From Paramyrothecium sp. XJ0827 (lineage: Eukaryota; Ascomycota; Sordariomycetes; Hypocreales; Stachybotryaceae), in assembly GCA_020881915.1 (NCBI GenBank), contig JAJFPB010000008.1, forward strand, positions 310,001 to 374,000: DNA of 64,000 nt. The letters are read 5' to 3'. This document shows positions 32,840-45,053 of the stretch, one piece after another; the stretch's first letter is position 1, and the number at the start of each line of letters is the position of its first letter. The position numbers and the translations under genes are program-made. The notes under the pieces are model-generated. The model saw only the letters and a program-made list of their open reading frames with translations. It was not told where the DNA came from and searched no databases.

Positions 32840-34407
32840 TTATAGCAGACCCTGCTTCTGCAAATCATAGTACACCTTCTCCGGCATGACGTTGCCCTCG
32901 CCATCCTCCATCTGCACGATGCTTCCATCATCTCCCTTGGCGCGCTTGCGTTCGCGTTGAATCTTCTCCCAGAGCCTCATCGCCTCGTCAATGTGCGTGA
33001 TGTCTCGGAACAGGCTCGTGTTGGTGATGCCCAAGCACTTCAGGCCGTAGATGTGCCGCGCTTCGTTGAAATGCTTGTCGAACGCCCGCCGTCCCATGTA
33101 CACAAAGTTGCCGCAGATTTCACAGGGGAACTCCACGCCCAGGCCGTGCAGCCGGTACAGCCAGAAGGGAATGGGCTTGCCATCCCAAGCCAGTGGCAGC
33201 TTGAGGGGGTTGTAGATCTTCTCCTCGCCGTCTTCACCGTCTTCATCATTGCCCTCGCCAGACTCCCTCGGTGCCTCAGACACGCGCAGCAGGTTCTCGA
33301 GCTCTTGTTGGCGCTCGCGTTCCGTCATACCCTGCCTGCGCTCCACATTGACGCGTGTGTCGCTCCGCTCGGTGCTCATTGCGCTGGCTAAGCGCTTCAC
33401 ACGGTATTCTCGTTCCGCCACTGCCCGTTCCTTCAACCGCGTCGCCGAGATCTTGTTCGCGCCGTGTCCGTTCGTCTCGCCATTCTCGTCTCCTTGCCTC
33501 TGTTTCCGCTGTTCGGCCGCTTTGATGTGTTTCCGGCCGGTCAAGTGACTCTTGTAGATGTTTGGGTTTTTAAACTCCTTCTCGCAGTCGTCGCACCAGA
33601 TAGCGTCGGACGAACTTAAATCTTTCGCACCGGTCCCATTCGTGGATGGCTGCGTAGTCTCCCAGCCGCTTACCTCGTCCTTTTCCCAAGCCGCCTCGAA
33701 TTCCTTGTCGAATTCCGCCAAGACCTTGTCTGTATCTTCCAACGGCCGCGTGCGGCGCATGAACGATTCAAGATAGTCTGCAAGCTCGCCCACGTACTTG
33801 AAGTACTGATCTGTCAACTTGTCATTCCGCTTCACGCCTCCGTACCCTGGAGCAAAGTTGTCAAACGCTTCCAGGTACTGCAAGTAATTAAGTCGCTTGA
33901 CATTGGGGAGGTTGAGGTAGGATTCGTGAGGGATGTTGAGGTCGAAGAAGCGGCCGTACGCCTCCTCGCCAGAGAAAAGCGAATCGACAATCGAGGGTTG
34001 CGGCTCCAAGGGGTCGCCGCGCCTGACCTTGTACCGCTGCTCGGAGTTCTCGGCTGGTTCGTTGGGATATCTTGCATGATGGTCTCGTACGTCCTGGAGC
34101 TGCTTGTAGAACTCCTCGAATGGATCACCGGTGCCGATTTGACGAATCTCTTGCGCGCGCGCTCCACCCTCATCCCGGTACATGGAGAGCAGGCTGCTCG
34201 ACTGATTCTGGATCTGGTCTAACAATTGGGAGATCTCATGGTCTCGGTTGAGACGATCGCGAATCTGCTTAAAGGATCAGCAATGCCTCGAAACATAATC
34301 AAGTCAGAACTCACGTGTTTGGGCTCATCGCGGACTCGATCGGCTATGCCTTGTTCCAGACGCTCTAGGTCCTCGTGGATGTATCGCTGCTCCTCAAGGA
34401 TCAACAT
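32840..34407 (-). CDS. prp9: Splicing factor SF3a60 (Prp9/SF3A3)
   Basis: Subunit of SF3a in the U2 snRNP, needed for branch-site recognition. Exons are 34407-34315 and 34264-32840 (50-nt intron, GTGAGT..AGCAG), giving 505 residues. Domains: an N-terminal helix (RYIHEDLERLEQGIADRV), a helical middle with the SF3a60 sequence YLQYLEAFDNF, a U1-type zinc finger WCDDCEKEFKNPNIYKSHL, an acidic linker, and the C-terminal matrin-type finger CEICGNFVYMGRRAFDKHF followed by HIYGLKCLGI. Both fingers keep their Cys and His ligands. The gene is head-to-head with the FAL1 helicase gene; the 296 bp between start codons must serve both. Confidence 0.94.
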
Positions 34408-34703
34408 GATGAGGCCGCGAAGAGGGTTTATGAACGTAGGTGCGTGGGGTTGAATAAGATCTCTCCTACGCCCAGGTTGCGCGTAGCTGCACCAAGTCTT
34501 AACAAAAATGCTAGTCCTACTGAGAATCTGGGGTGGCGCGCAGGGCGAAAATCTGGCCCGAGGTATATCCGGCGCAACGCGACAACCATGTCGCCTCCGG
34601 GAAATTTCAAAGCTTGGGCTAATGGATCTAAGCTTCTGGAGAACGACATCCGCCCACCAAGTCCATCACGTTCCCATCCTTTCCGCAACGCAAAACCGCA
34701 ATC

Positions 34704-36010
34704 ATGGCTGAAGGTGCAGGAGGAATTGACCGCAAGGCGGACGAGCGGATGGAGTTTTCGACCTCCAAGGAGGTGACTGTCCACCCTACCTTTGAGTCCA
34801 TGTCGTTGAAGGGTACGTGAGACCAATATGATTATAATGTGCCGTTCTGACCAAAGGTCCAGAGAACCTTCTTCGCGGTATTTATGCCTATGGCTACGAA
34901 TCCCCATCTGCCGTGCAGTCTCGAGCCATCGTCCAAGTCTGCAAGGGACGCGACACCATCGCCCAGGCCCAGTCCGGAACAGGAAAGACGGCGACCTTCT
35001 CAATCAGTATGCTGCAGGTCATCGACACGGCCGTTCGCGAAACCCAAGCCCTGGTGCTTTCTCCTACCCGAGAGTTGGCTACCCAGATCCAGTCCGTGGT
35101 GATGGCTCTCGGAGATTACATGAACGTCCAGTGCCATGCCTGCATTGGCGGCACCAACGTCGGTGAAGACATCCGCAAACTCGACTACGGCCAGCACATC
35201 GTATCTGGCACCCCCGGCCGTGTCGCTGACATGATCCGCCGCCGCCATCTACGGACGAGACACATCAAGATGCTGGTCCTGGACGAGGCCGACGAGCTGC
35301 TGAACAAAGGTTTCCGAGAGCAGATCTACGACGTGTACCGCTACCTCCCTCCCGCCACACAGGTCGTGGTCGTCAGTGCCACCCTTCCATACGACGTCCT
35401 CGACATGACGACGAAGTTCATGACAGACCCCGTTCGCATTCTGGTTAAGCGTGACGAGTTGACGCTCGAGGGTCTCAAGCAGTACTTTATCGCTGTGGAG
35501 AAGGAAGACTGGAAGTTTGACACCCTCTGCGATCTTTACGATACCCTCACCATCACGCAAGCCGTCATCTTCTGCAACACGAGGCGTAAGGTGGATTGGC
35601 TGACCGACAAGATGCGCGAGGCCAACTTTACCGTCAGCAGTATGCATGGAGATATGCCCCAGAAGGAGCGTGACAGCATCATGCAGGATTTCCGCCAGGG
35701 CAACAGCCGAGTTCTCATCTCGACGGATGTCTGGGCCCGTGGTATCGACGTGCAGCAAGTGAGTCTGGTTATCAACTACGACTTGCCGAGCAACCGTGAG
35801 AACTACATCCACCGCATCGGTCGAAGTGGTCGTTTCGGCCGAAAGGGTGTGGCCATCAACTTTGTCACCACGGAGGACGTGCGAATTCTGCGCGATATCG
35901 AACGTGAGTTTGTTGCTGAGACTTGAACGTGCTCTATCTAACATTTTCTAGTGTTCTACTCGACCCAGATTGATGAGATGCCGATGAACGTTGCCGACCT
36001 AATTTCGTAA
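34704..36010 (+). CDS. fal1: ATP-dependent RNA helicase FAL1 (eIF4A-III)
   Basis: DEAD-box helicase of the eIF4A-III group, acting in pre-rRNA processing and, in fungi with exon junction complexes, on spliced mRNA. Exons are 34704-34812, 34857-35903 and 35952-36010, giving 404 residues; the first intron is only 44 nt. Motif I is AQSGTGKT (74-81), followed by PTRELA, GTPGR, DEAD within [16 protein letters not shown], and [13 protein letters not shown] near the C-terminus. The tail [20 protein letters not shown] is typical of eIF4A-III rather than eIF4A itself, as is [20 protein letters not shown]. The start ATG gives a 36-codon first exon. Confidence 0.94.
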
Positions 36011-37949
36011 AAAGTTAGTCTCGAGTTGATGATGACGGCAAACCAATCGAATGCAATCAAATAGCGGCCAAAAGAAAAGAGCCTAGGAGCGAGGCTCATA
36101 CAGGCACGTGAGCTAGTGGAGGAAAGGGGTCAAATGTTCTTTTAGGTATGTTAACGCGGATGATGTTTACGAATACGTTCTAACTTGTTCCGCAGCCTAT
36201 GAACGCCCAGAATAAAAATCTCGATGGTGGTTTCGTCAAGGCTTATGATTGTAAACTACGGCATTTCGCCAGACCAATTAAATTATCTTAAGCAATTACA
36301 TTGCTTGGCCAACAACTAGCCCGTTGCTCGTGTATCCTGTCATAATTTCCGCCGCACATTCCTTCCGGCCCCAGTGCTCGAATCATCATGCTCCGTGCTT
36401 CAAATTGTTTTGATTTCGTGACGAGCATCTGTAATGTCTCGGCTTTTTCTAGCAGGAGGCTTTCAAAATTGCCCTGATTAGAAACGTGTGTCCTCCCCGA
36501 GGCCTTCAATTTGACTCTATCTCAAGTTCATGATTGCCATGATCCACATTTTGTAAGTAACGATGTGCACAAAACCAGTCACATGGGGTTTTTGGGTTGC
36601 TAGTGCGGTCCTTGCCACTCTAGCAAAGTATCTAATATGAGTACCTCAATCTCTTCGGGTCCCTAGTCTCTTTCGTAAGTATTGTGACGTTAAATGCAAC
36701 GATGATATAGACATAAAGTAGAGTGACTGTGAGCGAATATGGTTGATAGACGGCAGCAAATACCACCAAGGTCCCTCCTTAAGGACCCAAATGCGTAGAA
36801 CCAATCAAAAGCCTTCAAGAAACATCTTAGTTAGTCTGATTAATGCCTCTATTAGTGGAAATGCCCTCAAAGTCGGTGTAGTAAAGAGCCAATTCATAGT
36901 CTCAGTGCCGTTGCGTTGTATAGCCCAAGTCTCAAATACAACTTTCTCTAGAATCTCTTAGACCATGTACTTCTTTGAAAGGCGTTCCGGTTGATTAATG
37001 AAAACTGGTGTTTTCTTTGAATCTTCCGGTTATGTTTCCAAACAACCTTTCAAGAGTTTCCTTATCAAAAAGGTGGAAAATGCTTCATTTCCCCCCTACG
37101 ATCTTTGTGTAGGCCCACCACTCTAACAATCAATGAGAGACCATGGATCTCAAGTTAAGCTTAAGAGCCAAGACTGTCCAGGTTGGGGTGATGTCACAAA
37201 CTACCGGGGGCAAAGCTTTCCAAGGTCTGCGATTTTTTTTTCTCAGTTACCCTAGCCAAGCAAGCCAAATTTCCAACGGCGAGCGAACGCCCAAATTGCG
37301 ACTCATAAGGTTCTGGTAGTCCAACTTCTTCCAAAAAGGCCCGACTGTTGAGGTCCAGACCAGCTGCGAAGCTCGCTCATTCGTCTGAAGCCTCTTGCGG
37401 AGTGTGAAAGCGTGGAGAAGGAGATGAGGTGAACCCACTTGATGGACGCCAAGTTGAACACAGTCCGCTCTATGACGGCAGTATCTCTGGCGCAAGAAGT
37501 CATTAGCCCGAAAAGCGATTTCTCGGCCGCACAATGATCACTCAAATGGCCCCTCCTCGCGATAGTAGCCCAGGCGGGCCGGACTATACGCAAATACGCG
37601 TATTACCCCAACGACGTCCATGTAGGATATCGGTCCTTCTCCTGCGGCATCCTACAGACTAGTCGATTGAGGCCGTAGTAACTGGGGTTGGCAATAACTT
37701 GTGGGGTAATTCTGTGTTTGGTTTCTTTTGTCAACCGGGGAAATCGAGACACCCTGGACGAAAGCATGATAGTTCGCGGGGAATGGAGATTCGGAAGCTG
37801 GGGTAAGGCACCTTTTCAATTCGGAGATACTGAGCGAAGGCCAAATTTCCGGATATAAATATGATGCTTGGAATCGTTGAAAATGAGGTCGAACCAGCAC
37901 CAGAGCTTTGTTCTGACAAGTATACTGTCGGCCCTACCCTACAAACGCA
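36011..37949. other. AT-richer intergenic region upstream of the GH3 gene
   Basis: 1.9 kb, visibly poorer in G+C than the flanking housekeeping genes. No gene was recognised. One minus-strand frame at 36509-36288 has a plausible protein-like sequence but no partner exons (see findings). The right end is the beta-glucosidase promoter. Confidence 0.5.
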
Positions 37950-40397
37950 ATGGATCTTAAGTTGCTTTATGTGTTACTGCTATGCGGTCGACTTGGTCAG
38001 GCCACATCTGGCCCGCAACCAAGTAAGTCGCCCAACCTCAAAAGCAGTTGATAACTGACAAAGTTTCCTTTCAGTCAAGCCTCGCGACCCAAAGGAGGCT
38101 CTGGCACTAGCCAAGGAGTTCACTGCAAGCCTCAATCTGACCGAGAAGGCAGACATGATCACTGGCTCATCCGGGGGTTGTATCGGCAACATCAAGGGCA
38201 TTCCGCGCCTCAACTTCACGGGCATCTGCATGTTGGACGGTCCCCAAGGCATCAATAGAGCAGACTTGGTCAGCGTCTTCCCTTCCGGAGTCCTCGTTGG
38301 TGCCACCTGGGATGTCGACCACATGTATGCACGAGGCAAGGCCATGGCCGCAGAGTTCCGCGGCAAAGGGAGCCATGTCCAACTTGGGTGAGTCCAGGAA
38401 TTCTCGCTTCGGAATAACATAAGATCTGATCCTTTGGCAGCCCTGTAGCAGGCGCTCTTGGTCGTCATGCCTTGGGCGGCCGTAACTGGGAAGGCTTCAG
38501 TGTCGACCCGTACTTGGCTGGTAAGGGAATGGATGCCACGGTTCGCGGCATTCAGGACATGGGCGTGCAAGCGTGTTCGAAGCATTACATCGGGAACGAG
38601 CAGGAGACGCAACGATCCAATACATTCATGGCAGATGGAACAGAGATTCACGGCATATCAAGCAACATTGACGACCGCACGCTCCACGAGCTGTATCTCT
38701 GGCCCTTTGCGGACGCCGTTCGTGCGGGGACTGCCAGCATCATGTGCAGCTACAATCGTGTCAACCAGACATATGCCTGCGAGAGCTCGCACATACTCAA
38801 CGACGTACTGCGCAAGGAGCTCGGCTTCGAGGGATACGTCGTGTCGGACTGGTTTGCCACGCATTCAGGCCACGAGTCCATACAAGCTGGTCTAGATGTA
38901 AATATGCCCGGCGCATACGACCAGGCATCTATCCGAGGAGACGGTGCGAGTTACTGGGGTGCTAAGAACATCACTAGCATGGTTGCCGAAGGGCTGGTCG
39001 AAGAAACACGCATTGACGAAATGGTGCAGAGAATTATGCTGCCCTATTACTTCCTTCGTCAGGATACCGACTTCCCCACCATAGATCCCACTTTGCCGTT
39101 GACAATGGGAGTTCAGCACGGGGTTGACCTGGACTCAATACCATATCCCAAGGATCTGGTCAGTCGTGATGTACGGGCTGACCATGGCAAGTTAATCCGC
39201 AAGATCGGTGCCGACGGTATTGTTCTCCTCAAGAACGTCAAGAATACCCTGCCTCTCAAGACGCCAAAGAACATTGGGGTCTTTGGAAATGATGCGGCAC
39301 CTCCCACAGACGGCATTGTGTTTCACAGCCTGGATCCTTTCGAAATTGGAACGATCGACATTGGCGGTGGCTCCGGCACGGCACGGCACACGTATCTAGT
39401 TTCGCCATGGGGAGCTGTCATGGCCAAGGCCAAGGAAATTGATGCCCGAGTGCAATACATTTTCAACAACAGCGTCATCGCCGCCAACAGCTTTCGAAGC
39501 ATTTACCCAATTCCCGAGGTTTGTCTTGTCTTTATCAATACCTTCGCCTCCGAGGGCTGGGATAGGACAGTCTACGAGTCGGACTGGAATTCGACTCTTG
39601 TCGTGGAGAACGTCGCCCGCCGATGTTCCAACACAGTGGTTGTGACGCACTCTGCTGGAGTGAATACTCTCCCCTGGGCGGACCATCCCAATGTCACGGC
39701 TATCCTCGCCGCCCACCTCCCGGGTCAAGAATCTGGCAACTCTGTTGTTGATGTTCTTTGGGGTAAAGTAAACCCATCTGGAAGACTTCCTTACACGATT
39801 CCTGCAAATGAGGAGGACTATGACGTTCCTATTGTGAACCTTACAGAAAGTGAGGTCACGTCGCCAGGAGTTTGGCAGGCCAATTTCACGGAGGGCCAGT
39901 TCATCGACTACCGCCACTTCGACAAGAACGACATCAAGCCCCTGTATGAGTTTGGCTTCGGACTGTGCTACACCACCTTTGAGCTCCAGGACACGATTGA
40001 GGTTGTGAGGCGAACAAGGAGTGTTGCGCCGCGACCGGATCCCAAGGCAGAGATTCTTCCTGGAGGAAATGCAGACTTGTGGAAACCAATCCTGACCTTG
40101 AAGACCCGCGTCACGAACACCGGAGCAGTGACTGGCGCGAGTGTGCCACAGCTGTACATGTCATTCCCTGACGGAGCTCCCGAGGGTACACCGGTCAAGG
40201 TCCTGCGAGGATTTGAAAAATTCAACATGAGGGCGGGTGAATCAAGAGCGGTTAGCTTTGAGCTTCTGCGACGAGATCTCAGTTACTGGGATGTAGCGAG
40301 CCAGACCTGGGTTGTTCCATCTGGGGAATTCAGATTTCACGTTGGATTCAGCTCGAGAGATATCAAGGCTACCGTTAAGACTACTGTCCTGTCATAG
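37950..40397 (+). CDS. Secreted beta-glucosidase, glycoside hydrolase family 3
   Basis: Extracellular enzyme releasing glucose from beta-glucosides. Exons are 37950-38022, 38075-38387 and 38441-40397, giving 780 residues. A signal peptide (MDLKLLYVLLLCGRLGQA) is followed by the GH3 N-domain: CMLDGPQGIN, GRNWEGFSVDPYLAG, KHYIGNEQE and the nucleophile D265 in GYVVSDWFATHSG. The GH3 C-domain (GADGIVLLKN, VLWGKVNPSGRLP) and a fibronectin-like C-terminal domain (YEFGFGLCYTTFE, PQLYMSF, VLRGFEKF) follow. Several N-x-S/T sites fit secretion. Third-codon G+C is lower than in most neighbours and the gene sits between AT-richer spacers. All core motifs are intact. Whether it prefers cellobiose or other beta-glucosides cannot be told. 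The first intron falls just after the signal peptide. Confidence 0.93.
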
Positions 40398-42140
40398 GCT
40401 GCCGATCAAGAATCTAGCAGTGGCACATTTCCTGACTGATTACTCACTAGAAGCTGACGCATACTTGTGGCGGATGGATTTCAAGGCATGATAGTTGTTG
40501 TGAAACTGTGTAGCCCTGCACCCAGGAACAAAGAGTGTGTTTAGAGGAACAGGGTACAGCTAGTTGAGAATGTTCAATAAGATACAAACAACTAAGATTG
40601 CTTGATCAATTATTTGAACAACAGAGCCATAAGTTCCAAATTTGGTTATAGGTGTACTTGGTTGTGGTACCGAATATTTCCATTCAGTCGTGTCATCAAG
40701 AAGTTTTTCAAGCAACCAACCATAGAGCAAAGATTGAAACAAATCCAGCTTCCACAACCTGTGCTCTTCGATCTCATAATGCTCAACGAACAAGCACAAG
40801 GAAATGATTCGCTGTTGGAACCCAGACGGAAATATTCACTGTAGATTGCCTGTGGATCGTTTTAGAGAGAGAGAGCAAGTATTTAACAGCTTCGAATAGC
40901 AGCTAGGCCCCTGTCTCAACCGTTTAATGTAAACGCGGAATCTTGCGCATTCGTTACCAGATCAGAAGGACTATTCATTATAGTGACTCTACCGAAAGCT
41001 TCTTAGCTCTGTATGTTTTTTTCATAGAAGAGTTACGTGTAAGTTACGTTTGCAGTTGAGTCATTTATGAGCAATTCAGGAATGGCACAAAGAAATATCA
41101 AACCAAATCTACACAAGTACAACAGATTTATAACCAAAGAAATCAAGAGCAGAAATGGGGCTGGGCAATAGAGCGACAAAGGAGGAATAAAGAACTGTGA
41201 AGATAAAACAATTTACAATCAATGAGGCCGACTGGAGATAAGAACACCGCAGCCTGCCACTAAAACTACACGCACGCATTACAATCAACGTCTTGATTTC
41301 TGCAGAGCCTGCAGCCATGACGCGTGCTGAATTGCCAATCTGCGTACAGAGGATCCCGGTAGGCAGGCTCCATTCGGAGGCGTCATATTCACTTTCTGGT
41401 CAGATCTGTGAATGGCTGAAGCTGCAGAGCAAAGTTGAATCGAAACACGCAAGAAAACACGATAATGAACTACCATGATCGTAAAAGGTCCCCTCAATGC
41501 ACTGTTTGAAGTTGAAAGTCGAAAGGATGCGAGCACTCTGAGCTCGCCGAGTACCTACGCTCACCTCCTACTGCCTAGTCTAACAAGCACCTGGCATCTT
41601 TGATAGACTCGCGATGTTCTCCCACCTTGCCTCGTCGTCTATTGACTAAACAAGAAATGTCGGGAATCTCGCCACAAAGTGTCGGGGGTGTAAGGGGGAA
41701 TGGCTCTTCCGCAGCATGGCACTGGACTCCAGCGGCACATGTATCGGGGCTTTCACAGGCGAAATTGAGGTTTGCGTCTGGACCGAGGTGGAATGGACAT
41801 GTGCGTGGCGGAGGTATGTTTCAACACCGGAAAAGAGAGGGTGGTGATAAGGACTCTAACTCGTGGGCTGATGGTAGAGAGTTGGAAGCTCTTGAACAAA
41901 CTCGTTGGCCTGCACAGCCCTGCCTTCGCTTAAAACGCACATGCATGACTGTCACGCAACACCACGGCCACGGCCAATAACGCCTCTCTGATTTATGCAG
42001 CAGGAGGCAGGCAGGTGGACAGGTGCCTTAGGCATTTACAAACGACCCGGAATTGCGACGACAGAGCGCGCGCAGCCCCGGCCCAACAGACACCAGACGC
42101 AGCGACGGGGGGAACAGCGCCAAGGAACCCAGCGAATGCC
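40398..42140. other. AT-richer intergenic region downstream of the GH3 gene
   Basis: 1.74 kb without a supported gene. Short frames overlap on both strands without coding bias. A short GA repeat lies near 40866-40875. Sequence becomes GC-rich again at about 41,600. Confidence 0.5.
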
Positions 42141-42422
42141 ATGTCTCGCCTGCTCAGCCGAGACGAGGAGCTCGCCATCCCCATCACGCCGCTCGCCTCC
42201 GAGCTCCGGGTGAGCGGGTGGTACTGCTACCGCCTGCTGGGCGACACCACCGTGCTCTGCAACACGAGCAACAGCCGCTTCCTCGACCTCTGCCGGCGGT
42301 GCCGCAAGGTCCGCAGCCGCCGCGCCTACGCCTACGACTTGAACACGTACTCCATCGGCGTCTTCACGAGCACCAACCACGTGCGCATCTGGCCCCAGGG
42401 CACGTACGCGCATTGGCTTTGA
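42141..42422 (+). CDS. Small Cys-containing orphan protein, 93 residues
   Basis: Unrecognised product. The 94-codon frame (MSRLLSRDEELAIPITPLAS...) has almost exclusively G or C at third positions and a sharp contrast with the AT-richer DNA to its left, good evidence of a real coding region. The centre has WYCYRLLGDTTVLC and then LCRRCRKVRSRRAYAYD: four cysteines in a C-x10-C and C-x2-C arrangement that could bind zinc, although the spacing fits no family I can name. A beta-like C-terminus (IGVFTSTNHVRIWPQG) follows. It has no signal peptide or membrane segment. The ATG at 42141 is preferred because the upstream frame is Ala/Gln/Arg-rich leader-like sequence. It could be an exon of a larger gene, but no partner was found. 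Confidence 0.6.
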   Translation: MSRLLSRDEELAIPITPLASELRVSGWYCYRLLGDTTVLCNTSNSRFLDLCRRCRKVRSRRAYAYDLNTYSIGVFTSTNHVRIWPQGTYAHWL

Positions 42423-42935
42423 GCGTCTGGGAGGAGGGGAAGGGGGAGAGGGGGATCCTCGGTTTGGGGAGGCACATGTGAGGCGACTCATGGCAAAAAA
42501 AAGCGGTTGGTGCTGCCATTGACCCGTGATGTGCATCTAGCTTACACCGTACCCCATGAATCTTTACGATGGCGAGGGCCACAAACAAGCGACAGTAGTC
42601 CCTGGGCGTGAACGTGTCAATCGTCGGGGAACGACTCTGTAGCGTAGCACTGACATGACCACCTGGGAAGACGTAGCACCGAGCCTCACAAATAAGTAAA
42701 ATCTATCTCAAGATTCCAGACAAGATACGCGGGCTATCTATGAACGGCAGACTTCAGGTCTAACTTGAGCTTCCTTTTCCCATCCCTCTTTTGACTCCCT
42801 GTTGTTGCGAGAGCCACAATGCCAGACCCTTCAACTCCACAAGTACTTTCACAGTCTTAACAAACCCACCCGCCGCCATTCATTCATCCGTACCCAAGAC
42901 GCCTAACCTCGTTCCGCATGTCTCATCTTTATCGT
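42423..42935. other. Convergent intergenic region
   Basis: About 510 bp between the small orphan gene and the 3' end of the methionyl-tRNA synthetase gene. Nothing was recognised beyond presumed UTR sequence. Confidence 0.5.
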
Positions 42936-45053
42936 CTAAACCGCCTTGTCCGGGGTGATGGACAGGTCGGCCACCTCGGACACGAGAGCCTCCTGCTTCA
43001 CCTCGGTCTGGCCCTCCACCTTCTTCTCGACCGCGGCAGCCTCCTTCTTCTCTTTGGACTTTTCCTTCTTGGCCTTCTTGGCGGCGGCCTTGGCAGCAGC
43101 CTTCTCGGCAGCCAGTGCCTTCTGGCGCTTCAGCTCCTCGCCGCCATACAGGTCGCGCCACTCGTCGAGCTTCGCGGCGGGAATGATGGAGAACAGGGGG
43201 CTGGGCGTGCCGATGGTGTGGCCGGCGGGGACAATGTTGAACTCCCACTTCTCGGGAATGATGGGCGAAGGGTTGAGGCCGAGCTGCTTGAAGATGGACT
43301 CGCTAATGCCGGGCATGTAGGGAGCAATGACATCGGCGAGAAGGTGGACGTGGTTGACGGCGATGTTGATGACGGCGTTGCAGCGCTCAGGCTCCTCGGT
43401 GAGAAGGCGGCTGTCGAGCTTGTTCGATTGCAAGAACTTGTTGCCCAGGCCCGAGAGCTCCAGAATGTCCTGGATACCAGCGCGTAGCTTGGTTGCCTCG
43501 AGGTGCTCAATGTACGCCGCCAGGACCTGGTTTGTCTGGGCCTTGTGCGTCTCGATCACCTCGTCTGTGTATTCGGCCGTGGGAACCTTGCTGTCCAGCT
43601 TGGCCTGGCAGAACTTGAGCACTCGGTTGATGAAGTTGCCAACGTTCTTGAGCAGTTCGTTGTTGTTGGCATCGATGAACTCCTCCCACTTGAACTCGGA
43701 ATCAGCAGACTCTGGGCGACGCGAGAGGAGATAGAAACGCCAGATGTCGGGGTCGACACCCGTGTCCTTGGCGTTGTGACCAAAGACGCCAACACCGCGA
43801 GATTTGCTGAACTTGCCGTTCTCGTAGTTGAGGTATTCCGTGGCAGAGATCTTGTGGACCTTGGTCCAGTTCTGTCTCGAGCCCAGCTGGGACGCAGGGA
43901 AGACGATGCCTGCAGCAGGTTAGCACGTAGTCTCGACCATCACTCGGTAATTTCTTACTGTGGAATTGAACATTGTCCTTGCCCATGAATTGAAACAGGC
44001 TGACGTTCTCAGGGTTCTTCCACCACTGCTCCCACTTGGTGCCGTTCACGTCGTCGCCATCGGTGTAGGACTTGGTGATGGAGACGTAGCCAATGCACGC
44101 ATCGAACCAGACATAAAAGACCTTCTTTACGTAGTCCTCAGCACTGATGCCCTCGGCGTCAGGAATAGGCACGCCCCATTTCAGATCTCGGGAGATGGCA
44201 CGAGGCTTCAGGCCCTTGTCGATCCAGGACTGAGCAATGGACAGCGCGTTGGTGGTCCACTCGCCCTTTTTGGAGGCACCCGAGTACCAGGCGGCAATCT
44301 CCTCCTGGAGCGCATCCAGTCGCAGGTACAGGTGCTTGGTGCTGCGTCGGTCGGGGGTGGCGCCGTCCACCTTGCAGCGGGGGTTGATGAGCCAACCAGT
44401 GGCCCTCGCCTCGTCATCGCCGCCGGTGCTGTCGTCGGAGTCGGGCTTCAGGGGGTCGAGGATGTTGCCGCAAGCATCGCACTGGTCTCCTCGGGCGCCC
44501 TTGTCGTGGCAGATGGAGCACTCGCCTTCGACGAAACGATCGGCGAGGAAGGTGTTGTGGGACTCGAAGGAGCAGTAAGGCTGGAAGGTCTCGCGCTCCT
44601 CAATGAAGCCGTTCTTCAGGAGCTGGCGGAAGACGTCCTGGACGATATCGGTCTGGTGCTGGGTGGGGGTGCGGTCGAAGATGTCGAAATCGATGCGGAA
44701 CCAGTCGTAAATCGACTTGTGAAGGGCGTGGTACTTGTTGCAGAGGGTTTGAGGGTCGACGCCTTCCTCGAGAGCCTTGGTCTCGGTGGCAGTTCCGTAT
44801 TGATCCTGCGGTAGGCGGTTAGTGTTTCAACTATCGAGTGTCTGGTCGGAGGACTTACAGAGCCACAGATGTAGACGGACTGATAGCCTCGGGCGCGGCA
44901 GTAACGAGAGAAGACATCGGCAGAAAGGACACTGCCGATCAAGTTGCCCAGATGGGGCAGGTTGTTGACGTAGGGGAGGGCGCTGGTGATCAGGATATTT
45001 CGCTTGCCCTCCTGCGGGAGGACGGGAGCCGTACGAGAATTGTTCCCGGCCAT
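42936..45053 (-). CDS. mes1: Methionyl-tRNA synthetase, cytosolic
   Basis: Class I synthetase charging initiator and elongator tRNA-Met. Exons are 45053-44859, 44805-43959 and 43909-42936, with introns of 53 and 49 nt, giving 671 residues. The HIGH motif appears as HLGN in [16 protein letters not shown], near residue 30. A zinc knuckle [18 protein letters not shown] lies in the connective insertion. [12 protein letters not shown] is the KMSKS loop. The helical anticodon-binding domain follows, and the C-terminus is a Lys/Ala/Glu-rich tail ([16 protein letters not shown]) likely to bind tRNA. Splicing gives [14 protein letters not shown] and [15 protein letters not shown], both conserved. Length fits fungal cytosolic MetRS without an N-terminal GST domain. 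The mitochondrial enzyme would be shorter and lack this tail. Confidence 0.95.
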
